Part shown: positions 1 to 9,453 of the stretch, piece by piece | Layout: every line of letters begins with the position of its first letter | Numbering within the stretch: position 1 is the stretch's first letter | From: CAVZBW01 sp963778465 | Lineage (GTDB): Bacteria > Actinomycetota > Acidimicrobiia > Acidimicrobiales > RAAP-2 | Reading direction: 5' to 3' | NCBI GenBank assembly: GCA_963778465.1 | Contig: CAVZUK010000003.1 | Location: 2,790,001 to 2,854,000, forward strand | Length of the DNA: 64,000 nucleotides | Notes under the pieces: model-generated | The model's input: the letters and a program-made list of their open reading frames with translations, nothing else | Told to the model about the DNA's origin: nothing | Database searches by the model: none | Made by a program: the position numbers and the translations under genes

Positions 1-477
1 CCACTGCACGACCGCTCCGAGCCGGGACAGCTCTGCTTCCACCATGAGGGCGAAGGGCAGATCGAGCCCGGCCTCGTCCTGTTTGAAGCTGGTCCACTGC
101 TGCATGAGCTCGACGACCTGACGGCGATGTGCTTGGATCACCTCGTGGACGTCGATGCCCGGCACGCGTAACGCCACGAGCACCTTGGTGGTGAGCTCGT
201 CGCGGGGCGGGGCGTCCGGCCCGGGCGGGGTGGTCAGCCATTCGTCGAGCTCGGCCCGCCCCGACGCGGTGAGCTGGTAGCCCCTCTGCCGTTCGTCGTC
301 TCCGGCGTCGTTCGAATCGACGAGACCGTCCCGCTCCAGGCGTTGGAGGGTGGTGTAGACCTGCCCGACGTTGAGGGGCCACGCATCACCGGTCGCAGCC
401 TCGTACTCTTCCTTGAGCTGCATCCCGTACTTGGGGCCCTCGCTCAAGAGGGCCAGGAGGGCGTGCCGGACGCTCAT
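1..477 (-). CDS. PadR-family transcriptional regulator (3' end outside window)
   Basis: Reading the minus strand from the ATG at 477 gives 159 codons with no stop before the window edge, so the C-terminus is missing. The N-terminus (MSVRHALLALLSEGPKYGMQ) and the wing motif VYTTLQRLERDGLV at about residues 48-61 are the hallmark winged-helix of PadR proteins. A long helical C-terminal part follows, as in PadR subfamily 2. These repressors usually bind a palindrome in their own promoter and respond to a small molecule or to stress. A 15-bp palindrome sits 17 bases upstream of the start, which supports autoregulation. The VOC protein gene lies just upstream in the same orientation and could be co-regulated. 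The family call is firm; the ligand and targets are unknown. Confidence 0.9.
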   Translation of the reverse strand, partial: MSVRHALLALLSEGPKYGMQLKEEYEAATGDAWPLNVGQVYTTLQRLERDGLVDSNDAGDDERQRGYQLTASGRAELDEWLTTPPGPDAPPRDELTTKVLVALRVPGIDVHEVIQAHRRQVVELMQQWTSFKQDEAGLDLPFALMVEAELSRLGAVVQW

Positions 478-493
478 CGGAGCGAGGTGGAGT

Positions 494-508
494 ACATACT
501 CGGTATGT
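494..508. promoter_or_regulatory. Palindromic operator upstream of padR-type gene
   Basis: The sequence ACATAC-TCG-GTATGT is a perfect inverted repeat with 6-bp arms and a 3-bp spacer, 17 bp upstream of the PadR start codon. PadR proteins classically bind ATGT/ACAT dyads, so this is the likely autoregulatory operator. Its binding by this regulator is inferred. Confidence 0.65.
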
Positions 509-557
509 TAGGGGTACACAACCTGGCGGTCAACACGTGGCGCCCAGGACGGGTCGG

Positions 558-1025
558 CTACGCGTCTGCCGAATAGATGGCTTCCAACGACCGCTCGCGA
601 TCGAAGGCATCCGGTCGGCCGGTCGGGGGGGTCGCGAAAGTCAGCGCCAACCGATCGGGATCGAACCCGAAGACGACTTCGAGGTCCTCGTGCAACGAGA
701 GGGATTGGCGCGTCCGAAACGAACCATGAGCTCGCAGGCGCTCCTCGACCCGATCCAACTCGCTCGCGGATCCCACGTCGAAGGAGACAACCCTGGGGCC
801 GAGCGCCTGCCGGCCCTGACGTGTGCCCTGCCCGTGCGAGCCTCGCAGGTAGAGCCTGAAGGCACCATCTCGCTCGAGCAGAGCGACCTCGTCGTCACGC
901 ATCACTTCGCGAGCTCCGGTCACATCCTCGTAAAAGGCGACGGAAGGCTCGAGATCGCGGACAGCGATCACCAGCCCACCGATGGACCATCCTGCCGTCT
1001 CGGCCGTCGTCATCCCTGTCACCAT
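558..1025 (-). CDS. VOC (glyoxalase/bleomycin-resistance) family protein
   Basis: The product is 155 aa, or 151 aa if the second ATG is used. It starts with the beta-strand pattern SIGGLVIAVRDLEPSVAFYE typical of the vicinal oxygen chelate fold. A second half follows (PRVVSFDVGSASELDRVEERL, then FGFDPDRLALTFATPP), as expected for one paired beta-alpha-beta-beta-beta module. Members include glyoxalase I, ring-cleavage dioxygenases and antibiotic-binding proteins. The metal ligands are not clear, so no substrate can be given. It precedes the PadR gene by 80 bp on the same strand. Confidence 0.75.
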   Translation of the reverse strand: MVTGMTTAETAGWSIGGLVIAVRDLEPSVAFYEDVTGAREVMRDDEVALLERDGAFRLYLRGSHGQGTRQGRQALGPRVVSFDVGSASELDRVEERLRAHGSFRTRQSLSLHEDLEVVFGFDPDRLALTFATPPTGRPDAFDRERSLEAIYSADA

Positions 1026-1143
1026 CCCTCACGAAGGTTGGTCCTAGCTTCCCAGAGGTCGGATGCGGGGGCGAACACGACAACGCCCACGACGGGCCTC
1101 CGACAGGGCACGACGGCTCTCTCGAGGCCCTCCCGGCCTTCGG

Positions 1144-1377
1144 TCACACGCTCGGCCGCTCTTCGGAGACGAGCTCCACGAGTGTCGGGTGAGGCTGGCG
1201 AAACAGTGGCCTCAGGGCCCCGTGATATCCGAGCCGACCCACCCACGGCATGTTGCACCGATTGTTCGCAGGCTCGTCCACTCGCTGCCGGCAATCGGGG
1301 CAGCGACCTTGTCGCACCAGCTGTTCCTCCCGGCGACGCCGGCGGACATCGAGACTACGCATAGCTTTCTTCCACAT
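1144..1377 (-). CDS. Small basic protein with a single CPDC zinc knuckle
   Basis: The 77-aa product begins with MWKKAMRSLDVRRRRREEQL, followed by RQGRCPDCRQRVDE. I chose this ATG because a strong ribosome site (AGGGGAGGTG) lies 6-7 bases upstream. It has only one CxxC pair followed by a basic, low-complexity tail, so it is at most half of a zinc ribbon. A similar layout (charged N-terminus, RCPDCGRLV, basic tail) is seen at 15017-15304. The function is unknown; it could also be the remnant of a longer zinc-ribbon protein. Confidence 0.45.
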   Translation of the reverse strand: MWKKAMRSLDVRRRRREEQLVRQGRCPDCRQRVDEPANNRCNMPWVGRLGYHGALRPLFRQPHPTLVELVSEERPSV

Positions 1378-1547
1378 CTGGCTCACCTCCCCTATCTGCG
1401 GGGTTAGTGGCAATCAAGCCAACGTTTCAATCGTTTAAAACGCCCTTTTGGCGCTTCGTGTTCCGAAAGACGATGACATGGCGCCCCAGGCGGACAGAAC
1501 CGACAAATGTGGACCGAGCGGCCGCGATGAGCCCCGGGTGGTTTGCA

Positions 1548-2550
1548 ATGAGGGTGTTGCTAACGTTCGGCGTGCGCCAGGAAGCAAGGTCGAGGGGGAA
1601 TTGCCTGTCCGTGGCGAGGCTCGGGGTCATGGTTGCCGCGGTGTGCGGCAGTGTCTTGCTCGTCACGGCCGGCGAGGCCGTCGCGAGCTCTCCCCCGCCG
1701 AGCCAGTCGTCACAGCGGGCCTTCGTCAACGCCATTCAATCGAGCGATCCGAACGGGATATCGGACAAGAGCCTTGTTGGTCTTGGCGAAGCCGTATGTC
1801 AGCTGCTCACAAACGGAAAACAGCGTCTCCTACGTCTATCGTCAGCTCTCGACTGGCAACGGCGGGCAGGGCAAAGGGGGTTTCCTGCGCAGTTCGATGA
1901 CGTGCTGATCGAGACTTCCCCCAAGTACTTCTGCCCTCGGTACGTCTCCGAGGTCGACAGGTGGGCGGCGACGGGGACCGGGAGCACGCACGCATCGGGT
2001 ACCGCTCACCCATCCGGGCATTCTTCGACCACGGAGCACTCGTCGAAGAGTGCGACCCAATCACCGGCCAAGGTCCTCGCGTCTCTGCTGCCGGTCGGAG
2101 TCAAGAATTGCAGTGAGGGAACGACCGCCAGCGTCCCCGGGTTGGTGAGACTCGCATCGACGACCACGTGTGACGAGCCGAACCTGGGATCGGACAGCTT
2201 CGTGCACGGGTACATCTTCGACAACGCGAGCGACTACCAGGCGAGCCTCACGACCTACAACAACTTCAAAGGCCTCCTCCCCTTCACCCCGGGCGTCGGT
2301 TGCCCCACCACCAACGACACCGACAACGGGACGGTGGGTTGGAAGGACAAGGCCTTCCCGGCGAGGAGCGACCAGGTGCTCGAATGCACGACGGTCGCCG
2401 CCGCGGACAGCAACAGCTCGCCGAAACAACGTGCCGGACTACGTCTGGACGGTGCCCTCGGAGTACGTCATCCTCGAGGCCGGGGGTAACCCGGGTTCGA
2501 CCATGCAGCACCTCGACACGTGGTGGTCGGACTACGCGGACACGAACTAG
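1548..2550 (+). pseudogene. Secreted DUF732-like protein with C-terminal extracellular domain, three frameshifts
   Basis: A signal peptide (VMVAAVCGSVLLVTAGEAVAS) is followed by a DUF732-like helical domain (QRAFVNAIQSSDP, GLGEAVCQLL, then KYFCPRYV), a Ser/Thr-rich linker and a C-terminal domain ending in QHLDTWWSDYADTN. That last domain resembles the extracellular module at the C-terminus of many actinobacterial Ser/Thr kinases and secreted proteins. The conserved parts lie in three frames. VSYVYRQLSTGNGGQGKGG at about 1816-1880 is in a second frame, and the last 40 residues (about 2425-2550) are in a third. Two of the shifts fall at homopolymers (AAAA near 1815, GGGGG near 1885). The shifts compensate so well that assembly indels are as likely as real inactivation. 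The start at 1548 is tentative. Confidence 0.6.
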
Positions 2551-2804
2551 GAGGGACTACCGGCCTTACCACCATGACAAGGCGTAGTGCCGCCGTTCAT
2601 CCGAGAACGAGTTTCACGGTGACATCGAGCAGTCGGTAACGTCGCCGCCTCCATCGGAGCGACGCTCGGCTTCACCGAGATGACCTTCCCCCCGGCCCTT
2701 CGGCAAGCCCTATCGCACCCTGGCTCCAGCCCGGGTGCGGGCAAGGTGACGGGGTGCAAAGCTCTACAACGGGAGTCGGTCGCGTGAGGAGCAAGGAGCA
2801 CGAC

Positions 2805-4004
2805 ATGGACCGCTACACCGTCATTTCCGCAGATTGCCATGCGGGAGCCGACCTGGGCGACTACCGGTCCTACCTCGAGGCTGACTACCTGGACCAGTTC
2901 GATCGCTGGCTTGCCGGTTACGAGAACCCGTTCCGGGACCTGACCGCACCCGACGCCGACCGAAACTGGGACTCCGACGTGCGCCAGTCGGCGCTCGAAG
3001 CCGACGGGATCGTCGGTGAGGTCATCTTCCCCAACACCGTTCCACCGTTCTTCCCGACGAGCGGCCTGGTGACGCCCACGCCCCCAGCCGCCGACTATCC
3101 ACTCCGTCTGGCTGGCTTGCGAGCCCACAACCGATGGCTGTCCGAGTGGTGCGCCGAGCTCCCGGGCCGTCGGGCCGGCATCGGGCAGATCCTCCTCAAC
3201 GACGTCGATGAGGCCGTGCGCGACGTGCACTGGATCGCAGACCATGGTCTGAGGGGCGGCGCCCTGCTGCCCGGTGTACCGCCCGGCAGTGGCATCGAGC
3301 CTCTTCACTCACCCGTCTATGACCCGGTGTGGCGAGCCTCCGAAGAGCGGGGCGTCGTCGTCAATGTCCATGGCGGCGGTGGATCGCCCAACGAGGGCTA
3401 CTTTCCCGCGACCCTCGCCCTCTTCGTGCTCGAGGCAGGCTTCTACTCGCACCGACCGCTGTGGTCGCTGATCATGTCCGGCGTGTTCGACCGCTTTCCC
3501 GATCTCAAGTTCGTCGTGGCCGAGGCGGGCTCGAAGTGGGTTCCCTCGACGCTCCAGGCCATGGACGACATCCAGGCCAAGCAAGACGAAGGGCGCATCG
3601 GCGCGTTGAAGTTCCTCGATCCGTTCCGCCTCGGCCGAAAGCCCAGCGAATACTGGGCCACGAACTGTTGGATCGGGGCGAGCTTCATGACGCGGGAAGA
3701 CGCCGTCGACCGCGCCCACGTCGGTGTCGACCGGATCATGTGGGGGAGCGATTTTCCCCATGAAGAGGGCACGTTCCCGTTTACCCGACAGGCACTGGCA
3801 CACACGTACGCAGGTGTGGATCCGGACGACGTCGCCAAGATGGTGGGTGGCAACGCGGCAGGTCTCTACGGATTCGACCTCGACCAGCTCGCCCGGTTGG
3901 CGACCGAGATCGGCCCTGCGGTTGCCCAGGTGGCCGGCGGCATCGATCACGTGCCCGAGACGCTCAGCCTGGCCTTTGAACCGCGCTCCGCAGGAGTCTC
4001 GTAA
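2805..4004 (+). CDS. Amidohydrolase family 2 (TIM-barrel) protein
   Basis: The product is 399 aa. The ATG at 2805 has AGGAG 6 bases upstream. It shows the Asp-x-His metal motif at the first strand (VISADCHAGAD), VNVHGGGGSPNEGYF in the middle and IMWGSDFPHEEGTFP near the C-terminus. These match amidohydrolase_2 proteins of the aminocarboxymuconate-semialdehyde decarboxylase type, which are metal-dependent hydrolases or decarboxylases. Such genes are abundant in soil actinobacteria that degrade aromatic or steroid compounds. It stands alone, with about 250 bp upstream and 400 bp downstream lacking genes. Substrate is unknown. Confidence 0.88.
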   Translation: MDRYTVISADCHAGADLGDYRSYLEADYLDQFDRWLAGYENPFRDLTAPDADRNWDSDVRQSALEADGIVGEVIFPNTVPPFFPTSGLVTPTPPAADYPLRLAGLRAHNRWLSEWCAELPGRRAGIGQILLNDVDEAVRDVHWIADHGLRGGALLPGVPPGSGIEPLHSPVYDPVWRASEERGVVVNVHGGGGSPNEGYFPATLALFVLEAGFYSHRPLWSLIMSGVFDRFPDLKFVVAEAGSKWVPSTLQAMDDIQAKQDEGRIGALKFLDPFRLGRKPSEYWATNCWIGASFMTREDAVDRAHVGVDRIMWGSDFPHEEGTFPFTRQALAHTYAGVDPDDVAKMVGGNAAGLYGFDLDQLARLATEIGPAVAQVAGGIDHVPETLSLAFEPRSAGVS

Positions 4005-4412
4005 GGCCGTTCGCCGCTTTCGTCCACACGTCTCGGAGCACGACGCCTCGGAGGAGGACAGCATCGTGGGACGAACTCGGACGCGTCGATCCGTCCGGGT
4101 GCGGAGCCAGTTCACCGAGGTCCGGCCGCCCAAGGCAACGGGCACCTGCACGCTGACCCCGACCAGCTGACGACGTCCCGCTCGGCGCGAGTGGCCGAGT
4201 GACGGAACAGCGACAGAGGCGACGGTCCGATGTCCGCCCCGTGGACGAGGCGAACCACGATCGCGCCGATGACTCGGTCAGCTGGCCATTTCCCGACGCC
4301 CACCTGCAACCGCCTTGACGTCATCCCCGTGGCCAACCACAGTCACGTTGTAGAGGGCTGGGCACGTCGGGGGTCGGCAGACCGCCTCGGACTCCAGGAG
4401 GTGGTCACCGAC
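4005..4412. other. Intergenic stretch, no gene recognised
   Basis: I see no supported gene here. A short stem (CTCGGC at 4181-4186 with GCCGAG at 4194-4199) lacks a U-tract. The reading frame of the next gene is open from 4230, but its first likely start, with a ribosome site, is 4413. Confidence 0.4.
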
Positions 4413-7343
4413 ATGCGTCGGTCTCTTTCGGGGACAACCCACGGATCTCACCGCTCTCTTGGGTTCGCTGCTCTCGGCACCGCCATGAGTCTCTTGGGGG
4501 CGTCCGCCTTCTTCGCCCCCGTCGAGGCCGGCGGCGTGACGCCGTCACCTCCTTCGAGTACCGGACCGACGGGAGTCAGCACTTCCACCTCGACCACGAC
4601 GCCCTCGACGGCCACCACCGGCCCGTCGACCGGCGGTACCACCACGACCCTGCCGACCACGACCCTGCCGACCACGACCCTGCCGACGACGAGAACGACC
4701 GCGGCCCCGCCGACCACGACCACCGAACCGCCGACCACGACCGCCGCTCCGCCGGGCCCGACGACGACACCGTCGCCAAGCCCCGCAACCGCCCGGCCGC
4801 CGGGCTCCACCACCACGACGGCTCCCGCACAAGAGTTCGGGTCAGCGCCGAGCGCGGTCGCACCCGGGTGCCCCGAGACACACCCTTCGTACACCAGCCC
4901 TTGCGGGCCGGAGTACATGCTCCCCCAGTGGTCGGACCTGGCCGGCTGGAACCAGGCCAGCTCGTACCAGACGATTCAAACAGCTCACCTCGACGGTCCC
5001 CAGAGCCTGGACCTCATCGGCCGCTCCGCCGTCGGCTTGTGGGTCGAGCAGTACGATCCCGCCTCCGGCCAGTGGGCGCTGCAGGCCACCGAGGATGGGG
5101 GCGTCGCCCTCCCTCTCACCGACGAGGCCGGTTGGAACCAGCCACAGAGCTACCAGACCATCCAGACGGGCGACATCACGGGGAACGGCCACGCCTACCT
5201 CTTAGCTCGCGCCGCAGACGGCCTTCACACCTATCGCTGGGATGCCACATCGGACTCCTTCGTCGAGGCCGGGCCGGTGTTCACCGCCCTGTCGGACGCG
5301 GCCGGCTACAACCAGCCCTCGCGCTACCAGACCATCCAGACGGGCGACGTCACCGGGAGCGGCCACGCCTACCTGCTCTCGCGCGCCGCAGACGGGCTTC
5401 ACACCTACCAGTGGGGACAAGACGGCTGGACCGAGGCGGGTCCCGCCCTGACCGCCCTGTCCGACGCGAACTGTGGACAGCCCTCCTGCTACAGGACCAT
5501 CCAGACCGGAGACGTGACGGGCGACGGCAAGTCCGACCTCCTCGTACGGACCTCGGACGGATTGCGGGCCTACGAATGGGGATCCAGTGGCTGGACGCAG
5601 GTCGGAGGCTTGCTCGACCTCTCGGACGGACACGGTTGGAACCAGCCGCAGTTCTACGAGACCATCCACTCAGTCCATCTCGACAGCACGGACCAGGTCG
5701 ACCTCATCGCCCGAGGCCGGGCCGGGGTACACACCTACACGTGGGAACAGGCCGGGTGGCGTCAGCTCGGACCGACGCTCACCGCGCTCAGCGACCAGGC
5801 AGGCTTCAACCAGGCCCAGTACTACTGGACCATCCGAGGCGCCGATCTCAACGGCGATGGCAAGGACGAGCTCCTGGCCCGGAACGCCAACGGGATGGCC
5901 GTCTACCAGTGGAACGGACCCCAGTCGGGTTGGACCCAGCTCTCGGCCAACGCGCTCTCGCTGTCCGACCCTCTGTGGTCGAGCCCCTGGTACTACTTCA
6001 CGATCCAGACGGGAGAGGTGACCGAGAACGGGAGAGCGCTCCTGCTCGCCCGGGGCCCCTTCGGCGTCCGGACCTTCTCGTGGGATCCGGCCAGCCGTAC
6101 CTTCGTCCGCCCGATGCCATACGGCACGTTCCCGCCCTTCTCGGGCGACGAGGCCGTCGCGTATACCGCCCTCGGACGGTTCCTGCTCGGGAGGACGGCG
6201 GACTTCCGAAAGGAGACCTACGCTTCGCCCAACAACTCCATCACCGAGGCGGCCCTCGATCGCTACCGCGGTCTTCTGACGGAGCGCTGCACGCCGGTCA
6301 CGAGCGCCCAAGGGACCGCACCGCCCACGTACCGGGACTGCACCCCTCCGCCGGGCAGCAACGTCTCCGCTGCGGCCTGGACCGCGGTCTCCAACCAGAT
6401 CATCGCCGAGCTGTGGGCGGCGGCAGGCGTGGTCGGCTACTACACCATCCTCGACAACATCGAGACCAAGCTGTTCCAGGACCAGCAGGGAAGCATCCCC
6501 GCGCTCGACGCGGCCTTCCGGCTCCCGCCGAGCCCGCCGGACCGGAGCGCCACGATCTTGAAGCTCATCAAGTCCGGCCTGGAGATCATGGGCGACGTCT
6601 ACCAATTCTTTCCCTCGGCCAAGCTCTTTCCGCGTCTCGTGCGGGCCATCGCCCTGACCGCTCACTCCCTCGGTGCGGTCGGCGAGGGTCTCGGCCTGCG
6701 GGACACGCCCAGTCCTCCCCAGACCTATGCCCGCATCGTCGATGAGATCGCCCGAACGCAGCAGCGCGAGCGCGACGTCACGGAGGCTCAGCGACGTTAC
6801 GTGCTCGCGGACTACGGCCTCCTCATGACGGTGGGGTCCGACGTCAACGGCCGTGTGCTGACCGTCGACTCGACGGCTGCGCTGAGCGCCGGCCGCCAGT
6901 CCTTCACCGGATGGATCTACTCCCTCTACCTCCCCCTGTACTGGAACCGCTACATCACGGTCGACTGCAATAACCTCCGGGTGGGTTGCCAGATCCCGCA
7001 GCTCCCCACGGTGCGCAAGACCGGACCCACCAGCTTCGTCGGCGTGCTCAACAACGACTCCAACTGCCACTTCTACGTCGTCATCTCGTCCTGTACCTGG
7101 AACGCTCCCAGCCAAGACCTCGTCGATCGGGTGGGCGGAGCCCTTTCGACCGAATGCCAGTACACGGGTGCGCCGGGATCGAGCGCTGCGTGGCGTTACG
7201 GCTGCAACCTCGGGGTCGACCTGAACCTCCTCATCGACAACCAGGCGCCCTGGAAGTTCCGCACGTTCCGGTGCCTCGGCCCGAGAGACATCGGCGCACC
7301 CCTCTGTAGGGAGGTTCCGGCGACGACCGGCCCGACTGGATAA
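4413..7343 (+). CDS. Large secreted protein: Thr/Pro stalk plus seven-repeat beta-propeller-like domain
   Basis: The product is 976 aa. The start has CCAGGAGGTGG 8 bases upstream and is followed by a signal peptide (SLGFAALGTAMSLLGASAFF). Residues about 50-135 are a Thr/Pro-rich linker with repeated TTLP units. About seven repeats of 55-65 residues follow (residues about 165-570), each with GWNQ..(S/F)YQTIQTGD(V/I)TG(N/D)G, then LL(A/V)R..DGLHTY.W...GW. This is FG-GAP/VCBS-like and suits a seven-bladed propeller. The last 400 residues (from FPPFSGDEAVAYTALGRFLL) are helical and then Cys-rich, and I do not recognise them. An extracellular carbohydrate- or protein-binding role is likely but inferred. 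Confidence 0.8.
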   Translation: MRRSLSGTTHGSHRSLGFAALGTAMSLLGASAFFAPVEAGGVTPSPPSSTGPTGVSTSTSTTTPSTATTGPSTGGTTTTLPTTTLPTTTLPTTRTTAAPPTTTTEPPTTTAAPPGPTTTPSPSPATARPPGSTTTTAPAQEFGSAPSAVAPGCPETHPSYTSPCGPEYMLPQWSDLAGWNQASSYQTIQTAHLDGPQSLDLIGRSAVGLWVEQYDPASGQWALQATEDGGVALPLTDEAGWNQPQSYQTIQTGDITGNGHAYLLARAADGLHTYRWDATSDSFVEAGPVFTALSDAAGYNQPSRYQTIQTGDVTGSGHAYLLSRAADGLHTYQWGQDGWTEAGPALTALSDANCGQPSCYRTIQTGDVTGDGKSDLLVRTSDGLRAYEWGSSGWTQVGGLLDLSDGHGWNQPQFYETIHSVHLDSTDQVDLIARGRAGVHTYTWEQAGWRQLGPTLTALSDQAGFNQAQYYWTIRGADLNGDGKDELLARNANGMAVYQWNGPQSGWTQLSANALSLSDPLWSSPWYYFTIQTGEVTENGRALLLARGPFGVRTFSWDPASRTFVRPMPYGTFPPFSGDEAVAYTALGRFLLGRTADFRKETYASPNNSITEAALDRYRGLLTERCTPVTSAQGTAPPTYRDCTPPPGSNVSAAAWTAVSNQIIAELWAAAGVVGYYTILDNIETKLFQDQQGSIPALDAAFRLPPSPPDRSATILKLIKSGLEIMGDVYQFFPSAKLFPRLVRAIALTAHSLGAVGEGLGLRDTPSPPQTYARIVDEIARTQQRERDVTEAQRRYVLADYGLLMTVGSDVNGRVLTVDSTAALSAGRQSFTGWIYSLYLPLYWNRYITVDCNNLRVGCQIPQLPTVRKTGPTSFVGVLNNDSNCHFYVVISSCTWNAPSQDLVDRVGGALSTECQYTGAPGSSAAWRYGCNLGVDLNLLIDNQAPWKFRTFRCLGPRDIGAPLCREVPATTGPTG

Positions 7344-7415
7344 CGGCGTCCCGACACCTGGACCCGCCTCGACGCCGAGAGCTGGTCCGGGAAGATCCCG
7401 ACGCCTCCCATCTCC

Positions 7416-8054
7416 TCAGGCCACGGGACCTCCATCCGGTGCGCTCTGCCCTTTTCGGAGGTCGTGAAGGGGCTTCGATCGCTCGGCTTCATGGCGGAGC
7501 TTCGGCCGGTCGGCCTCGAGCTCTGCCAATGGCTCTACCGACTGGAAGGTGGCCAGCGACCGGTGGGCGAGCGCCTGGTAGGCGCGGGGCCCGTTGGACT
7601 TCCACCGCAGGGTGGTCTCGTCCAGTTCCCGGATCACCTTTGCCGGGCTGCCGGCAACGAGCGTGCGGGGCGGAACCTCGAATCCGGCGGAGACGAAGCT
7701 GTGGGCAGCGACCAGGGCCTCCTCCCCGATGACGGCCCCGTCCATGATCACCGAGTTGATGCCGACGAACCCCCGGCTCCGCACCCGGCACCCGTGGAGG
7801 ACGGCAGCGTGCCCGATGTGACCCTCCTCCTCCACCGAGCAGGCAGCGTCGGGAAAACAGTGCAGCACCGCCGATTCCTGCACGTTCGAACCCCGGCCGA
7901 TCTCGACCCGCCCAAAGTCGCCTCGCAGGCTCGCGAAGGGCCCGATGTAACAGTCGGGCCCGATGATCACGTCACCGATGACGCTGGCGGCGGGGTGGAC
8001 GAACGACGTCGGATGCACGACCGGAATCAAGCCGTCGATCGAATAGAAAGCCAC
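7416..8054 (-). CDS. paaY: PaaY/CaiE-like hexapeptide-repeat (gamma-carbonic anhydrase fold) protein
   Basis: The product is 212 aa from a GTG giving MAFYSIDGLIPVVHPTSFVH. It tracks E. coli PaaY closely: IGDVIIGPDCYIGPFASLRG DFGRV, EEEGHIGHAAVLHGC, VGINSVIMDGAVIGE, VAGSPAKVIREL. These are left-handed beta-helix hexapeptide repeats, with the His residues that bind the metal in gamma-class carbonic anhydrases. In phenylacetate catabolism PaaY is a thioesterase-like protective protein. No paa genes adjoin, but a Rieske oxygenase gene is divergent, so a role in aromatic catabolism is plausible. The reading frame is open upstream to 8228, and the start codon was chosen by homology. Confidence 0.8.
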   Translation of the reverse strand: MAFYSIDGLIPVVHPTSFVHPAASVIGDVIIGPDCYIGPFASLRGDFGRVEIGRGSNVQESAVLHCFPDAACSVEEEGHIGHAAVLHGCRVRSRGFVGINSVIMDGAVIGEEALVAAHSFVSAGFEVPPRTLVAGSPAKVIRELDETTLRWKSNGPRAYQALAHRSLATFQSVEPLAELEADRPKLRHEAERSKPLHDLRKGQSAPDGGPVA

Positions 8055-8251
8055 GGTCTCAGTGAACACCGAGACGAACGGGCCCCGCAATGCGTGTCGG
8101 CGAGTGTCGGCGGCACCGCAGTGCTTCCTCCGCCGCTCCCACGCCCGGCTACTGGCCAAAGGATTGCTGGGTGGATCGGGCATCCGCCGCTCGCTAACGT
8201 TGTGACCCGCCGCTACGGGCTTGCCCACAGCCGGCGGTCAAGGAGATCCTC

Positions 8252-9425
8252 GTGACGCAACCCTCAGTTGCCATGGATCTGATGCGGCGTGCGGTCACCA
8301 TCGCCGAACGGCAGTGGCCAGAGATGGCCGACTCGGCCATGGAAATTCCCCTCGGCTACTTCAACGACCCGGAATTGGCGCGACGCGAGCGTGAAATTGT
8401 TCGAGACCTCTCCTCTCGCACTGGTCTCGTCGAACGAGATCCCACGGCCACACGACTACATCGTGCGCAACGCGGTCGGTCGATCGGTCCTACTCACTCG
8501 AGACGAGCACGGAGGGGCTCACGCCTTCATGAACTACTGCCGACATCGTGGGGCTGAACCCGCTCACGGTTGCGGCAACGCCCGGCGCTTTACCTGCCCG
8601 TACCACGCCTGGGTGTACGACTCGAGGGGACAGCTCGTCGGCATGCCCCTGCGGGATCGCTACCGCGATGTCGACTTGTTGACCTATGGCCTGGTCGAGC
8701 TACCCAGCGAAGAGCGCCACGGCTTCGTCTGGGTGGTGCTGCGGCGCGACCACCCGATCGACGTCTCTGCCCACCTCGGCGAGCTCGACGAAGAGATCGG
8801 AGCTCTCGGGTGCCACAAGATGAACTACTACTCGTCTCTGACCGAGGAGCGGCTCGGAGCCAACTGGAAGTCGGTGGCCGAAGGGGTGCTCGAGGGACTG
8901 CACGTCCCCTACGTTCACGCCGACACCTTCAACCTCAACCCCCAGGCGGTGAACGTGGACCTGGCGTTCTACGACGCCATCGGTCCCCATGTCCGCTGGG
9001 GCCTGCCCATGTTCGGACAGGAAGAGGCCAAGACCCTGAGGACCGTGCCGGAGGAGGAGTGGCGTCCCGAGGAGCGCATCGGCTGCATCTGGCTGATCTC
9101 GCCCGGGCTCCTCTTGGCCAACGAGCTCTACGGCGTCATCTACGCCGACCTGTATCCCGGTGAACACGTCACCGAGTCCTTCATCCGGTACGGCTGGTTG
9201 AGCCCGCTGGCCGATCCTCCTGAGGGCATGCCAGGGCCCGAGGAGATGGCGGCCCGGGCGGCCCGGGCAGTTCACCAGGACCAGGTCGTCTGGGAGGGGT
9301 GCGGGCGTGGCCTCTCCCACGGCGCCCACACCCACGAATTGGTTGGCGCCAACGAGAAGGGTGTCCAGCTGTTCCACGAGGTGCTCGCCCGCCAGATCGG
9401 CTACTCCGGAATTCGCTACGTCTGA
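8252..9425 (+). pseudogene. Rieske [2Fe-2S] ring-hydroxylating oxygenase alpha subunit, one frameshift
   Basis: Translation begins at GTG 8252, 6 bases after AAGGAG. The first 50 residues (MTQPSVAMDLMRRAVTIAER through ELARREREIV) are in one frame. From about 8396 the protein continues in another frame (KLFETSPLALVSSNEIPRPH) to the stop at 9425. One missing base in the AAATT run near 8395 would restore EKLFE. The Rieske motif CRHRGAEPAHGC...FTCPYHAWVYD and the mononuclear-iron motif EGVLEGLHVPYVHADTF are intact, with a candidate acidic ligand in VHQDQVVWEG. Such enzymes insert O2 into aromatic rings or demethylate N- or O-methyl groups. It is either a sequencing indel or a recently inactivated gene. 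Confidence 0.8.
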
Positions 9426-9453
9426 CGAGGACGGCGCGTCAACCGTCGTGAGG

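Noticed and set aside
4620..4760. Short tandem repeats that could suggest a CRISPR-like array
   Set aside because: They encode the Thr/Pro-rich stalk (TTLP units) of the secreted protein, in frame, with no spacers.
5670..7115. Long minus-strand frame (481 codons)
   Set aside because: Antisense shadow of the GC-rich propeller gene; Val/Gly/Arg-rich, no motifs.
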